Source: Argyresthia goedartella
Lineage: Eukaryota > Arthropoda > Insecta > Lepidoptera > Argyresthiidae
Assembly: GCA_949825045.1 (NCBI GenBank)
Contig: OX463813.1
Location: forward strand, 2,232,001-2,296,000
Direction: 5' to 3'
Length of the DNA: 64,000 nt
Both the position numbers and the translations under genes were made by a program. The notes below the pieces were generated by a model. The model made no database searches and had not been told where the DNA came from. It was given only the letters and a program-made list of their open reading frames with translations. Every line of letters begins with the position of its first letter. Within the stretch, counting starts at the first letter, position 1. Positions 21,720 through 33,841 of the stretch are shown here, piece after piece.

Positions 21720-24220
21720 TAAGCCTATTTAAAGGAAAAAAAATATCCAAGTATTAAAATTGGTTTCAAATTCTATGAAATAAATATAAGTTTTATGAAA
21801 TTTAAGCCTATTTAAAGGAGCTAATTTGAATACTTCGGGTATTAGATGTTTAAATACTTTTTTAATAACCCCTCGTGACGTCGAATGTTCAACATTTTTA
21901 ATGGTTATTGCATATGGTTGTTTCTGAACAAAAACATCAATGTCAATGGATGTAAGTGTCTATTCACATGTTACAATTGAACGTTCCAAAAAACAAAAAC
22001 ATATCAGAAAATTTAGCAAAAAGCGGTCAAAAAATTACTTTTTATTATAAAATTATGGGGACTTATTACATTGTTTAACAGGTATTAAGTATATTGAGAT
22101 CCAAAAATATATCAATTGCAAATCTGTAGAAAACCCACGATGAATGTTGCCGAAATGCTAAAGATTTAAGCTGGTCTAATCTTCTCTCTTAGTGGACATT
22201 GAACCTGACTTATGAAATTGAAATGAAATTCATTTATTATGCTAGGCATGATTATCTTGTTCTAATCTTAGGATTTCACTAGGGCTTTATTATTATCGGA
22301 GATCTCCTTACTATAATTTGGCAGTTTTACAAGTCAGCCGAAATAAAGGCGAAGCGAATTCTACACAAAGAGTTTTGTTGTTTCACAAAGAGTTGCAGAT
22401 GAGCTGTAGAAGATTTGAGGGGGGCAAAGGTACTCGCAGCTTGCAAAAAACAGCAAGCAAATGTCAAAACAACAGCTGCTCACACGTGTAGTTTTATTTT
22501 AATCAATCTAGCTGATAAATTGCGTATTTTATGCTTAACTCGTGTGGTAGGAGTGGTAACTTAGTGAAATATCATAATACAATCTTATTACAGTTGCCAA
22601 AACGGAGAAAACCACCAACTGTCAACGGACGGAATTTGAAAAGGCCGTTTACCGGGGGAGGGATCGTTTCTTTTAATACTTTTACTTCATTATAAACACT
22701 GATTTATTGTACATACCTTAAACAATACCAAGCCACCATCTCTCATCTTTGTGAGACACTTCTGACTGAACTGAACTGATCAAAGGAGAAGTCAATATGC
22801 AATGCAATAAAGTAACAGCCTTACTTGTAAAAAAGTTGATTCACAGTTAAGTTCAGTGTTTTTTCTTGCTTTGACATTTGACATTTAGTTGACGTGTGAA
22901 AAGGACAACACTCTGCTTAAGCTAAACAGTGAATTTACTTTTTTAATAAGTAAGGCCGTTAGGGTTTACTAATTTTAAGTTGTGTTTTCTCTGATTCGCT
23001 TAAACATAATTTAAGCAATGTAGTAATGGTTTTATTTGTTTTGAAAACTAAATTTGTGTTTGTAAATGTACTTATTACAAAAAACCTGAATTGGTTCTAT
23101 CTATAATTAGGAAAATAAGACATTTATGAAATTAAGAATTGGTAAAAATAAGACTTTTCTTAAAGAAGAATTCATCCCCATAATAATTTGCCAAATTCCA
23201 CACTTGGAAAATTAAGAACTAGGAATCGCCGGCACAGTTCAGACCCAGAGATTCAACCACAAAATTAAAAATTCTAACGAATGATTATTCTGAAATTGTT
23301 TTTTCAGGCGTTAATTTAGGGGAGATGTAGATGATGTAGATGATTTTATTTGTTAAAATTCACCTCTATTTTGTACTAAGAAAAAGACCGTGGGTCTGAA
23401 TGAGTACATACATAACAAAAGTTAAGAAATGATATTTTAATGTGGTTTATATAATAGAGCACAATTATTCATAATTTGCGCCTATACAGAGTGTCCCGAA
23501 GCTCAACGTCAAGTGAGCACTAGGTGAAAGCCCAACCTATAAAAGGGTCTAATAAATTAAAAAAATAAATATATGTCACATGATTTAAAAAAAATATGGC
23601 TTATTTAAAAATAAACAACATCCCTTATCACATATTTAGTTTCTGTGACAGCAAGTTCAGCCTAACATAACCCTAAATAATCATAATATTAAAAGTAGTC
23701 ATAAATAGAATAGAATATTTCGCCAGACTGATAAAAAATATCTAGATTGATTGACTTTGGGTACCCTGGGTACCCAAAATGCCGTTATAGGTGTTGAATT
23801 CTATTATTATGGCATAAAGTTCAAAATTTCGACCCATTCAAATGTCAAAGTCAATCATGCTATTAGGGTGTGTCGTGGTTTGAGAAAATCTTGTAAGTCA
23901 ACTTTGACTCAACTTAACGGATAAAAACATACTGTGTACTCGGCAAGTTTATTCTTAAATTGGCGTATTATGTAGATTTAATTGGATGGATATTATGGAG
24001 AGATAATTCTTGGTACTTTCTTACCCAAAACTGTTTTTTTTTATCAAAACAAGTTAGGCACCATTTTAGGTAAGTACAAGAATCGAAAAATAATGACTAC
24101 TTTAGAGTAAAACAAAAAGAGTTACTTTAATTAGTTATGTAAAAAAAGTTAATTTTACGTCACATTAGTAAATTTTCAAATTGTTTAACTCCAGCAAAAA
24201 TGCAGGTAAACATACACCAA
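21720..24220. other. AT-rich region, no gene; possible LINE 5' leader inside
   Basis: No coding frame of note. The part at about 22440-22900 shares features with the LINE-B 5' leader: the octamer CGGGGGAG and a CTCTCA..TTGTGAGA stem at similar spacing. It may be a leader fragment of a related LINE. The remainder holds nothing recognised. Confidence 0.4.
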
Positions 24221-24350
24221 TCTGTGGGAGTTTCTATGCCCTTCTTCTCCCACAGTGGTCCAATGTAGAGAAGTGGCAAGAAATGACGATTGCTAAGTAT
24301 ATGTAAATATCTATAGTAATAAAGACATTTGGAATTTTGAATTTGAATTT
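24221..24350 (+). mobile_element. LINE-B family 3' end, severely 5'-truncated
   Basis: Only the last ~130 bp of the LINE-B 3' UTR is present (TCTGTGGGAGTTTCTATGCC, CCACAGTGGTCCAATGTAGA, AATAAAG), followed by a TTGAAT tail. It could be a truncated LINE or a SINE that shares this 3' end. Confidence 0.8.
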
Positions 24351-24477
24351 GGATGACTGCATATCCCTACAGCGTGACCTTGGTGTACTATCCCAGTGGT
24401 GCACATCCAGCCAAATGCTCCTTAATGTATCTAAATACTTCTTAATTACATTCTCCAAAAAAGTCTATAATATTTGA
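24351..24477 (+). pseudogene. LINE RT fragment
   Basis: The frame encodes LQRDLGVLSQWCTSSQMLLN then VSKYFLITFSKK. This is the region just after the RT FADD block in Jockey/I-group LINEs. It is a ~40-codon remnant directly adjoining the LINE-B 3' end, with the catalytic block missing. Confidence 0.7.
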
Positions 24478-24738
24478 AAGGAAAAAAGAAAGAAAATGGA
24501 ATTTTATTGCCAAAAACACATTATAAAAGAAAAGAGGAGATTAACTTAGACTAACTCTTATGTTAAATATAACATATAACATGTTTCTTAATGTATTCCT
24601 TAATGTGTTCCTTAATGCTTCCTAATTACATTCTCCAAAAAAGTAATTAATATTTGAAAGGAAAAAAGAAAGAAATTGGAATTTTATTGCCAAAAACACA
24701 TTATAAAAGAAAAGAGCAGATTAACTTAGACTAACTCA
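24437..24738 (+). repeat. 180-bp offset direct duplication
   Basis: 24437-24558 and 24617-24738 match nearly base for base at an offset of exactly 180 bp (ATTACATTCTCCAAAAAAGT, GGAATTTTATTGCCAAAAAC). The first copy includes the end of the RT fragment, so the duplication happened after that LINE was inserted. Confidence 0.85.
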
Positions 24739-24964
24739 TAAATAGAACAGTTTAAATCAAAAATAGAAAATTTAAATCTATTTAAAAACTGGCAAATGGA
24801 TACATGCTCAGCAAATGCTGTCTGTTAAAGTAAACAATAACAAACTGTGCTGATTTCCAGCATGCACCATGGCTGTTGACATATATTTCGCTGATTTCAG
24901 TGAGAGCCAAGCGCATTCAGAAAACAGTCCTCAAAAATATGAAATTGCATCATAATTTGTAAAA

Positions 24965-26830
24965 AATAATAATAATAATAAACTTTTTCATACAGTGTTT
25001 TTGTAGTAATAGTGAATAGGAATACATGTAATAGCTATATAGTATCTATCAATGTATTTTACAATGATAAAAGGGAGTAAAAGGTACACAATATAAAGGT
25101 TTAAATATAAGGTAGGATTTGGATTATAACATAGCATTTATTTTTCTTTTTTCTTAGGTCCAAAAAAAAAAACAACGTAAAAATAGGATAATATTCGAAA
25201 TTAAAGGGTCTTTTGAATGTTTTAGAGAGTCTACAAATATATCTATATGATCTTTTATTTTTACAGACAAATTGGTTATTTGTTTCGATTATTTGTTTAT
25301 CGATTAGTTTTTTCTTAAATTTTGTTTGTAATGTTATATAGGACGTATGAATTTGTAAAGGAGGCGGCAAGTCATTCCAAACTTTGGAAGCAGCGTACTT
25401 GAAACTACATCTAAAGTTCGCAGTTTTATGTTTCGGTAAAGCCATTCTTTTATTTCCATTTTATTACGAGTGCAGTAGTTGTGATCGTCTCCCACCGTTC
25501 CTGCAAGTATTTCGGTCTGTTAGTATGGACCACCTTGAACACGAGGCCTGCCTGAAGTTCTCTTCTCCCTTTCATCTTTTTTTCTCGTTAAGATAGGGAG
25601 TTATGTTTGAACGCTTGGGTACACCAAAACAAAAACGTGCACATGCATTCTGCACGCGTTGGATTGCGCGGCTGGTTTTCTCATATAGTCTTGGTCCATT
25701 TAGCTTGTCACAATAGTTGAAAATTGAAAAAAACCAGTGCTTCAGTTAGCATAATTCTGACATATTTTTTAAGTAGCCTCTTATTCCGTAGAGTACGAGT
25801 CTCATTTTAAATTAACATGCTCTTCAAATCGTACCACACCATCCAACAACACACCCACGTTTTTCGTTATCGTAACGCTTTCACCGTCTATGTTTAGGTC
25901 AGGTGCTTAAGGTATAATTTGTTTGCGTTGATACTTTGTGCCAAGAACCATATACTTAGATTTAGTAGGGTTGAGCACCAGAGCGTTTTTTAATGTCCAT
26001 TTAATAACTCAGTCTAGATACTCATTTACCTTTTGCACCGCATTGCAAGTATCCTTGTGATTGAAAGAGTAATAAAGTTGGGTATCATCAGCGTCCAGAT
26101 GAACGTTACAATGTTAAAGGTTCTTAACGAGATCGGAGGTATACAGTATAAACATAATCGGGCTTAGGAATGATCCCTGAGGGCAAACTCGAGTTATATT
26201 TTTACCTGAGATTCTTGAAAGCCTCCCTGACTATTCTAAGCGGCCACATACTGTTTACTATCAGTTAATAAAAAGGAACTCAACTGACTGAAAATCCATA
26301 GTACGACATTTTGGCCAATAGCAGGTCTACACTGATGTAATCGAAAGCCCTTGAGAAATCAAGTAACACCAATAAATTGCCCTTACCCTTGTCTGATTCC
26401 CCAGGTATGTCATCTGTAAGAGTAGCCAAAGCCACGGAGGTACCGTGTCCGCTTGGGAAGCCTGATTGCATTACCGGAAGGATAGACTGTTGTTCCAGAT
26501 ATTTGGTCATACAACTCTCTCTATTGGTTTTGATATAAGAGATAATATACTTATCGCTCGGTGGTATTTGTATTGTTTGACTGTAGTGGATTTTGGCAAG
26601 GGTTTCACTTTTGCTAGTTTCCACGGATCAGGAAAAATACTTTTTGTGATCGAAATATTAATAATATCTGTAATGATTGGTTACGTAACCGATAAGGTCA
26701 TGCGTAGCATTTGCACTGATATAGTGTCACATCCAGCGGCATTTGTGTTTATATTCTGTATTATTTTTAAGATTACATTCATTCTGAATATTTCATTTAC
26801 TTACAAGCTAGAAAACAATTTTCTGCAACC
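24965..26830 (-). pseudogene. LINE-D, degenerate ORF2 (RT to C-terminus)
   Basis: On the minus strand, fragments of one RT follow each other in order with frameshifts and stops between them. NAAGCDTIS and FPDPWKLAKV lie at about 26800-26600; QSGFPSGHGTSVALATLTDD and VLLDFSRAFDYISVD at 26280-26500; PQGSFLSPIMFILYTSDL at about 26180; DADDTQLYYSF (active site) at about 26085. The C-terminal FKYAASKVWNDLPPPL is at 25350-25420. A candidate microsatellite tail (TTA/AAT) is at 24965-24982. The ADDTQLYYSF form suggests the L2/CR1 side of the LINE tree. This is an old inactive copy. Confidence 0.8.
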
Positions 26831-26966
26831 TAAGGATTCAATGAGAGAACTTGGAGTAATATTCGACAGTAAGCTAACGTTTAGAAATCATTATAACTTC
26901 CTCGCCTTTAAATGTAATAAACTAAACGGTTTCATTTTCCGCATCACTATGGCATTTAAAAAACCA
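26808..26966 (+). pseudogene. LINE RT fragment, plus strand
   Basis: The frame reads MRELGVIFDSKLTFRNHYNF then FKCNKLNGFIFR, the 'LGV-D-L-F-H ... K-LGFI-R' block after the RT palm in several LINE clades. It abuts the 5' end of the antisense LINE-D. About 50 codons remain. Confidence 0.65.
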
Positions 26967-26984
26967 AAGCCAAGCCAAGCTAAT

Positions 26985-27395
26985 CGCTTTATATTTAAGT
27001 CTCGTAAGAAGTCAGGCCGAGTATGGCTCCTTAATCTGGTCTCCTAAATACGCAATTTAATGTTTAATTTTCAGGCGTGTGATACTCCGCAATACACAAT
27101 TTATTCCATTCCTCGTCAACTTGTAATGTTGGTATCTTAAATGTATCTTATAATCTATGGTCACTTCAACTTCCAGTTTCGTTCCATTTTCATTCTCCTC
27201 GTTTGTGGCAGTTGGCAGCATCGTGTAGTGGGATTGATCGTTGAGATCGATTTAAAAAAGTCATCACCGGTGCTTTTTCTTCTCCGGCGAGCTAGCTGCT
27301 TCGTATTTCATTACTTACTCCTTCCCTTCGACCGGCAGGTAATAAGCGGTTCCTGCATAACCTGAACATGTTCTAAATAAAGCATCTGCACCACT
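26985..27395. other. Dispersed repeat and unassigned sequence
   Basis: 26985-27050 is the inverted match to 20762-20831. 27060-27395 is somewhat GC-richer sequence without recognised content. Confidence 0.4.
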
Positions 27396-28376
27396 TTTCA
27401 ATATGACCCATTATAGCATGGCTTCATACACAACTAGAGTCAATAAGAAAAGGGGTGGATCACTCATATTAGCAAAAGAAAATAGTGAATTTGACGAGAA
27501 ATATGCAAAAAAATGTACAAAATGGACTCTTTTGAAATTTGTGGTATTAGGGATATTAATACAAATCTTAATATCTGTTGTATACATCGCACATCAAACG
27601 ACAAAAAATTAGATACGTTTATGAGTCACCTGGAGATGTTACTGGAGCACTTTTTCAATAAGAAATTAATTCTATCAGGGGACTTTAACATTGATCTGAT
27701 GACGAATAATAAATATAATAATAAATATAATTTATATAATAAACGAAAAAGGGACTTTTTGAATCTCCTAACATGTTATAACTTTAAACCCTGTATTGAT
27801 ACTGTTACTATTATCCGTAATCATTCTATATCTTGCATTTGACAATATAATTTATTCATAATGAATGAATGTTTAATTTAATTAATCAATGAATATTTAT
27901 TCATAATGACGAAATTACCAATATTGACATAGATAACTTGGCCGATGGGCATGCTTGTATTTCGGGTACTTTTAGAAGCTCCTTTGTGAATCATAATCAG
28001 AGACAATACAAAGAACAATTTATTTATAAAAAGCAAAGAAACTTTAACGAAATTAGTCGAAATGTTTTCAGAGAAAATATTGCTTCACAAAATTGGCAAG
28101 GAGTGGGTATTAACACGTTTTTTTATAAATTTACAGAAATATTTAATTACAGCTATCCGAAATGTAAAAATAAAGTAAATCTCTGTAAAGGTACGCAGAT
28201 AAATTGGATAACTAGGGGTCTAAGAGTGTCTAGCAAATTGAAGAGATTTCTCAGTACGGCTAAAGGAGAAAATATTGACAACTCTGTTCTTCAATTTAAA
28301 GGCAGGTATATCAATCAATACCGCAAAGTTATAAAAGGTCTGCAAAGATTATCAGTAATAATACCATTAGTCAATC
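27396..28376 (+). pseudogene. LINE-E ORF2, segment 1 (endonuclease and linker)
   Basis: 5'-truncated CR1/Jockey-group LINE. The endonuclease pieces lie in two overlapping frames: ASYTTRVNKKRGGSLILAKE at 27420, then ICCIHRTSNDKKLDTFMSHL and LILSGDFNIDLM at about 27560-27700. A linker frame (27938-28376) with INWITRGLRVSSKLKRFL precedes the RT. The coding sequence is cut at 28376 by BEL/Pao-1 and continues at 34429. Stops and frameshifts make it inactive. Confidence 0.82.
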
Positions 28377-28963
28377 TGATTAATTTCCCACGCCTACCGA
28401 ACGGCGGGGAATCCTGAGGGGGAGTGCCTTTGCCACGTGAGAGAAAAGAATGATGTAATTGGTACTGACCTTGTCTCCGTAGGCAGGAAATCGAAAGCTC
28501 GATTCGAGACGGGAATACGGAAAGGGGCACAGTTTGGGATAGGATATGGAGCGAATCGACACTTATCGTTGCTGCCAACGCCGTCGCCGGCGTGCTGCCT
28601 GCCGTGACCGTGGAGTCGCCGCTACCGATGCGACGATGTCCAATCAACCGGGATCACTTGGCCGCTGACGCGAATCTACTTATTTCAATCAATAGCCCGA
28701 CGCTATGAGGTAGATTTACACTCTGACAGGGCCCGATGCCTGTATGATAATTGGTACACCGAAATACCATCACGGGGCCCGAGCCGCCATGTTATTCTCA
28801 CTGATGAGACAGACCAAGAGTAAAATTAACCTCCAATTTTACATCTCGTTTCCGATACGAGTGACAGCTGCTAGTGCCGTTTTCGCTAGTGATGTCTCGA
28901 TTACTCGCGATCGATTCGCGCAACAAAAAAACCGGTGCGTTTCCGTCGCATAAATATTAAACA
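28377..28963 (-). repeat. BEL/Pao-1 3' LTR
   Basis: 587 bp, TG...CA ends in either orientation (plus strand TGATTAATTT ... ATATTAAACA). It differs from the 5' LTR at six positions that I can see. Confidence 0.93.
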
Positions 28964-28994
28964 GTCACCCGCCCGGACAGGCCCGAACCTGTCC

Positions 28995-31277
28995 CTAATC
29001 AATAGGAAGGCGAGAAAGTGTTGCGACCGCTCTCTTGAGGACCGAGGCCCCCACCCTGACTTCTGCTGATCGAGGCGTGCCATCCCGACCCGTGTACAAA
29101 TTGACGATCCGTCCTCGTCTCAATGATGGCAGGTTCGCATCCTTAATCAGCACCAAATCACCGACTTGAGGGGGGCTCGTCCGGTCAGTCCACTTAAGGC
29201 GCTGCTGCAAGATGTGCAAGTACTCAAGGGACCACCGTTTCCAAAAATCTTGAGCCATCTGCTGCAACATCTGCCACCTAGTTAACCGACTTAACTTAAC
29301 ATCACCGAATGGGTATTCTGGCAGGGCGTTAAGGGGCTGACCTATCAGGAAGTGACCCGGCGTCAACGCTTCCAAATCATTTGGATCCGAACTGAGCGGG
29401 CACAACGGACGCGAGTTCAGTGTCATTTCAATTTTACAGAACAGCGTCGCAAGCTCTTCAAAGCGTAGAGAGTTCTCACCGATGATCCTCGTCAGGTGTG
29501 ACTTAGCCGATTTAACCGCAGCCTCAAAAATTCCTCCCCAATGAGGACATCCCGGCGGACTGAAAACCCATTCAATCCCTCGTCGGGAGCAAGCCGTACC
29601 GATGGCGTCCTGGTTACCGTTCAGGAATTGAGTGACCTCCTACAGATATCGCCTGGCTCCGACAAAATTTGTGCCGTTGTCCGAACGGATTAATGTCGGG
29701 AGGCCCCTTCGTGAGACGAACCGATCCAGACATGCGATAAATGCTTCCGTAGTGAGGTCACTGACCACCTCCAAGTGGACTGCCTTCGTGGCCAAGCACA
29801 CGAAGACGCACAAGTATGCCTTCACTAATCTGGCGTTCCGTAGCTGTTAAGACTTGACCATGAATGGTCCCGCGAAATCCGTTCCGACACCCGCAAAGGG
29901 CCGGATTTTGTTAACCCTATCCGAGGGCAAATCGCCCATCTGGGGCTGCATCGTAGCCGCTTTGGCCCGATAACAAGGCAGGCACCGAAATACGACGCTA
30001 CGCACTAAGCGTCTTCCCGAGAGAATCCAGAACTCGCGCTGGAGAAACGCCATCAAGGCGTGGCATCCGACATGCCCATTCCGAATGTGTCGATCCTGTA
30101 TCAACAGTTCGACCAACTTCCCTTTCCAAGGGAGTAACAACGGGTGGCGAGCCGCATAAGGCAGGTTGGCATTCCGCAGCCGACTTCCTACCCTCAGCAA
30201 TCCTTGAGGGTCAATAAACGGGTTGAGCCGAGCCACAGCTCCCTTCAGTTGGACGCGTCCGCGTCTCAGAATGTCCAATTCGGACTTAAAGTGCACCGTC
30301 TGCACGTTTCGTACCAATGCGAACAACGCATGGTTCCGTTCCCGTGGTGTCAGGACCGGTGTCCGCACTCTTTGCGCCTCAGAATTCCGACAATTCCGCG
30401 CAAATCGGCAGATCCAGGCGGTCACATTGACCAGCTTGTCGAGCGAGCTGTACCGTTCCAGCAGGCTGAACTCCTCTTCCGGCTCTGGCTGCGTCGTACA
30501 GACACCGACTGTCAAGGCGCCGTTCGCCGTGGTAACGCGTGGACTCATTGGCCAATCCGATTCGGCTTGAGTCAACCATTTTGGACCCCACCACAAGGGA
30601 TGTCCAACCAACTCCGGAGCGTGACACAATCGACCTGACCGAAGGCGACCAGTATTGTTCCGATAAAACTGTTCACACTCTTCTTCAACCGGATCCAACC
30701 GGCGGACCGTAGGTGGTTCCTCCACCTCCCAAAACTTCTGTATCACCTCCGAGAATACAGAACCGAATAAGGGACTACGAGTCGCTAGGCGTGGGGCAGC
30801 CGGCATGACCGGACCCATTACCGCATGGCCCAGTCTGGTGTTGACCGAAACCAGACCAGTCGCCTGCAACACGTGGACACCTGGCACTAACAGGTATCCC
30901 AAGGCATCGACACCCAATAAAATGTCTACTGGGCCCGGAATATCGAACTCCGGGTCAGCCAGTGACAACCCAGCGACCAACTGTCGCACCGAGGGCGACA
31001 ACCGTACGTGAGGGTGTGAGCCCATCACATTAGGCATGACTAATGCCGTGACCGTCAGATTCACCGATGAATCCACCCGTGACGAGAGAGTAATCCGACA
31101 TACTCCCTTAACGGAACCGACTTCCGTGTTCCCAATTCCCCGAATGGAATGTGGATACTCCCTTACCGAAATGCCCAACCGTCTTACAACGTTGCACGAG
31201 ACTAAGCACCCCTGGGCCCCCGAGTCCAATAGTGCTCGTGCCATACATGATTTGCCGTCCAAACTCCACGCTATCAC
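28995..31277 (-). pseudogene. BEL/Pao-1 protease-integrase polyprotein without RT
   Basis: One frame read right to left, interrupted by TAA (29847-29849) and TAG (29640-29642). Residues ~15-25 hold the retropepsin motif ALLDSGAQ. The frame passes from a pre-RT segment (CEQFYRNNTGRLRSG) straight into the post-RNase-H segment (ELVGHPLWWGPKWL) at about 30630. Fingers, palm (no YMDD), thumb and RNase H are all missing, in frame. In BEL/Pao-2 the same interval spans about 1.5 kb. The integrase HHCC finger (HIRNGHVGCH ... CLPCYRAK) and core (VCLATKAVHLEVV, IRSDNGTNF, and the Glu helix near 29520) follow, then the C-terminal LVLIKDANLP domain. This copy cannot encode its own polymerase. Confidence 0.9.
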
Positions 31278-31339
31278 CGAGGCGGTGGGAGCATGACCGT
31301 CTGTGGAGTGGCGGCACCCTGTAAGTGGGTGACGTGTCC

Positions 31340-33151
31340 CTAGCGGGAACCCCCGCGGGATCCGAACCCGCTCAGACCTCCGTCGGCCTGGTAACTCGGC
31401 TGCTGATATGCCACCGGTGGCATATCAGACCGCATGTACATCAGGGGGTCCCAACCCGCATAATAGGCCCCTCGCTCTCCCGGTACCCGACCATACCGGA
31501 CTGTGAACGGTGCGCCCGGTGGCCACCGTGGATGGAGGGGGGAGAGCGGATCCAACCTGGGGCGCTCTAGGAATGGGGGCGACATCCGACTGTTCGCCTC
31601 CCAGAGCGACGGGCAGGGTGGCGCAGAAGGTGGTGGGCTCCCAGCCTTCGCGCCACTCATAGGTGCCATCTGACACCCGCCCGTAACACGCGATGAGCCA
31701 GCGGCCCGAAGTCCTCGCTGACCCTGGACAGCGGCGACCGAACCCCGGCTGTCCCGCCTGTTACCCCCCGCGCTGCCCCCTTCCCCTCGGGGGGGGTCCC
31801 GTCCGCGGGTACCCCAGTCACCCCGTTGGTGACTCCCGTTGCCCGGAGGGGGACTGGGTCCGGCCCTGGTTGGGCCCTGTGACCTACCAACCTGAGTCCG
31901 GCCCTGGTGACCGTCCGATGGGCCTGACCGGTTCAGGCACAACACGACGTGGTGCCTGCCACCGCAGCCCTCACAGGGGGACGCCCGCGAGCACTCGCTC
32001 AGCGGGTGCGGCCCCAAACAACCGAAACACAATCGGTGGCGGAAGACCACCTTCCTGCGGGCAGCCACACCGAGCGCCTTAAAGTTGGCGCAACTGGTCA
32101 CCTCATGACCGGCACTGTCGCAGTGCACACAGCCGTCACCCGACGGCGCGGCACTCAAAACGCCAAATTGTTTTGACCGACCACCCCCCCGTGGGGGTGG
32201 GGGGCGCGGCCCCTCCCGCATCCGCGCGGGTTGGCGCTGCACACTGGCCTCCAAATCCATGGTGTCGCATCGCCTGCATTCACCCTCCAAAAACTCCGTT
32301 AATTGGACGAGCGTGGGCAGTTCCGAGCTACTGCCCCCATGCAGCTGTTCAAACCGACTTTGAACAGCTGCAGGCAACCGTGACAAAACCATATATAACA
32401 CAATATATGACCATTGGTCTACCGGCAGACCAAGGTTCTGAAGGGCCTTAGTGGCCACCAGCACAGGGTTGAGCACCTGTACCCGGATGTCAACATCCCG
32501 GGTTACTCTTGGGATGCTGAACAGCTTCCCCAGCTGCGCATCAACCAACCGCCTTTTGTGTTGGTAGCGGTCAAACAATATGACCCGGGCAATCTCATAA
32601 TTGCCCGCCGTAACCGTTAGGTGACCGACCAACTCCTTCGGTTCACCCCGCAGTGCCATCAATAACTGGGCCAACTTGTAGGCGCTGTCCAGGTCGTCCC
32701 GACCGTGGACCAGGCTATCGAACAAATTGATGAATGCCGGCCACTCATCAATTGCCCCACCGAAGGCCGGAATCTCCAGGTGTGGAAGCCGTCCAACCAC
32801 ACCCTTAGGGGGGGGGGGGGGGGGGTCTCCGCTACCCTCCCCGCGGTCATCCCGACGCGACCGCTTAATTTTTTCGGCGCGACGCTTGATGTCGCCCAAG
32901 CACTCCATCGCTTGGTCAGCATCCGCGCAGAGCTGCCTCACTACAGCCACCGAGGCCTCATCCGTAAGCCCGAGGGCTTCAGCCTCGGCAGCCAGCCGAC
33001 ACACCTTCCCGACGCGTGTCATTGCGTCCTCCATACGCTTGAGCAGGACATCGTCCATGTCGGGTCGCTCCACATACTTGTGAGTATGGGCGAGCCATCT
33101 CATCTCCTCACGGACACCATATCGCAGTACCGTCAAGGGCGAAGGTGCCAT
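31340..33151 (-). CDS. BEL/Pao-1 Gag
   Basis: 603-residue open frame. An N-terminal helical part (residues 1-105) leads to a run of six prolines encoded by 18 consecutive G:C pairs (32808-32825). Next comes the Pao-type gag domain (DUF1759-like: LPHLEIPAFGGAIDEWPAFI, about 119-138). Three zinc knuckles follow at about 340-405: CVHCDSAGHEVTSC, CFGCLGPHPLSEC and CEGCGGRHHVVLC. The C-terminus is Gly/Pro/Arg-rich. It ends at TAG (31340-31342). The same frame stays open past the TAG and runs toward the protease, but a 1-nt shift near 31285 puts the protease in another frame. Start chosen at the first ATG after the ~690-bp leader. The protein forms the particle that packages element RNA (family knowledge). 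Confidence 0.88.
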   Translation of the reverse strand: MAPSPLTVLRYGVREEMRWLAHTHKYVERPDMDDVLLKRMEDAMTRVGKVCRLAAEAEALGLTDEASVAVVRQLCADADQAMECLGDIKRRAEKIKRSRRDDRGEGSGDPPPPPPKGVVGRLPHLEIPAFGGAIDEWPAFINLFDSLVHGRDDLDSAYKLAQLLMALRGEPKELVGHLTVTAGNYEIARVILFDRYQHKRRLVDAQLGKLFSIPRVTRDVDIRVQVLNPVLVATKALQNLGLPVDQWSYIVLYMVLSRLPAAVQSRFEQLHGGSSSELPTLVQLTEFLEGECRRCDTMDLEASVQRQPARMREGPRPPPPRGGGRSKQFGVLSAAPSGDGCVHCDSAGHEVTSCANFKALGVAARRKVVFRHRLCFGCLGPHPLSECSRASPCEGCGGRHHVVLCLNRSGPSDGHQGRTQVGRSQGPTRAGPSPPPGNGSHQRGDWGTRGRDPPRGEGGSAGGNRRDSRGSVAAVQGQRGLRAAGSSRVTGGCQMAPMSGAKAGSPPPSAPPCPSLWEANSRMSPPFLERPRLDPLSPLHPRWPPGAPFTVRYGRVPGERGAYYAGWDPLMYMRSDMPPVAYQQPSYQADGGLSGFGSRGGSR

Positions 33152-33841
33152 GGTTACCGATTTAATTGTTCCTGGTCCTATGCTTCACTGCCGAACTAAG
33201 CACAGCCAGATACCAGCACTTTCCCGTCAGCGCTGGGCACAGAAATTAAAACTAAGTTGTAAAACCCAAGGCAACCACTAAACAATTAAATCATAAACAA
33301 TATTTAATATGGTCGCCCTGTGGACATACACCTTATAAAATATACACTCTAAATCAATTAGAGAATGCCACCATGTGGTACAATACAAATAACACACAAA
33401 AGGTTATTATAAAAAAAACAACTATTTTTCTAGCAGTGGCTCCTCCGATAGGAACCACACTTCCTTTGAGGTCAGCAAAATCAGCTTAATACCCCTTAAT
33501 AGCCCGACCCTGCTGTGTAAACCGAAATAACACTGTAGGACTACAGAACCCGACGTTTCACCGTAAGTAATACAATCTAGGCTTCGCAGAATGACCGTTC
33601 AATCCTTTATGCGCTGTAACAGTAGTTTCCGACTACACATTTATAACAACTGTTAACTAAATTGGCACTTATACTGTCACTTACCGAAAATGAACACTTT
33701 AATCGTGGTATACCGACCACAGACTCATTGCCGACTTGAGCCAATCTGGGATATTCTTTTCTCCCAACTACAATGTGACAAAGGTAACCCTACCGTGAAT
33801 CGATGATTTCCCACTAGGAAACCGCGCTTCTGCTACCAAAA
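33152..33841 (-). other. BEL/Pao-1 leader (5' UTR)
   Basis: Non-coding leader between the 5' LTR and gag, AT-richer than gag. Packaging signals are expected here, but I cannot identify any. Confidence 0.7.

Noticed and set aside
26466..26800. N-terminal part of a 193-codon plus-strand frame
   Set aside because: It is antisense to the LINE-D RT. Only the C-terminal part (from about 26808) resembles a protein.
31690..33200. Several plus-strand open frames opposite BEL/Pao-1 gag
   Set aside because: They are antisense by-products of GC-rich codon bias and have no protein-like features.
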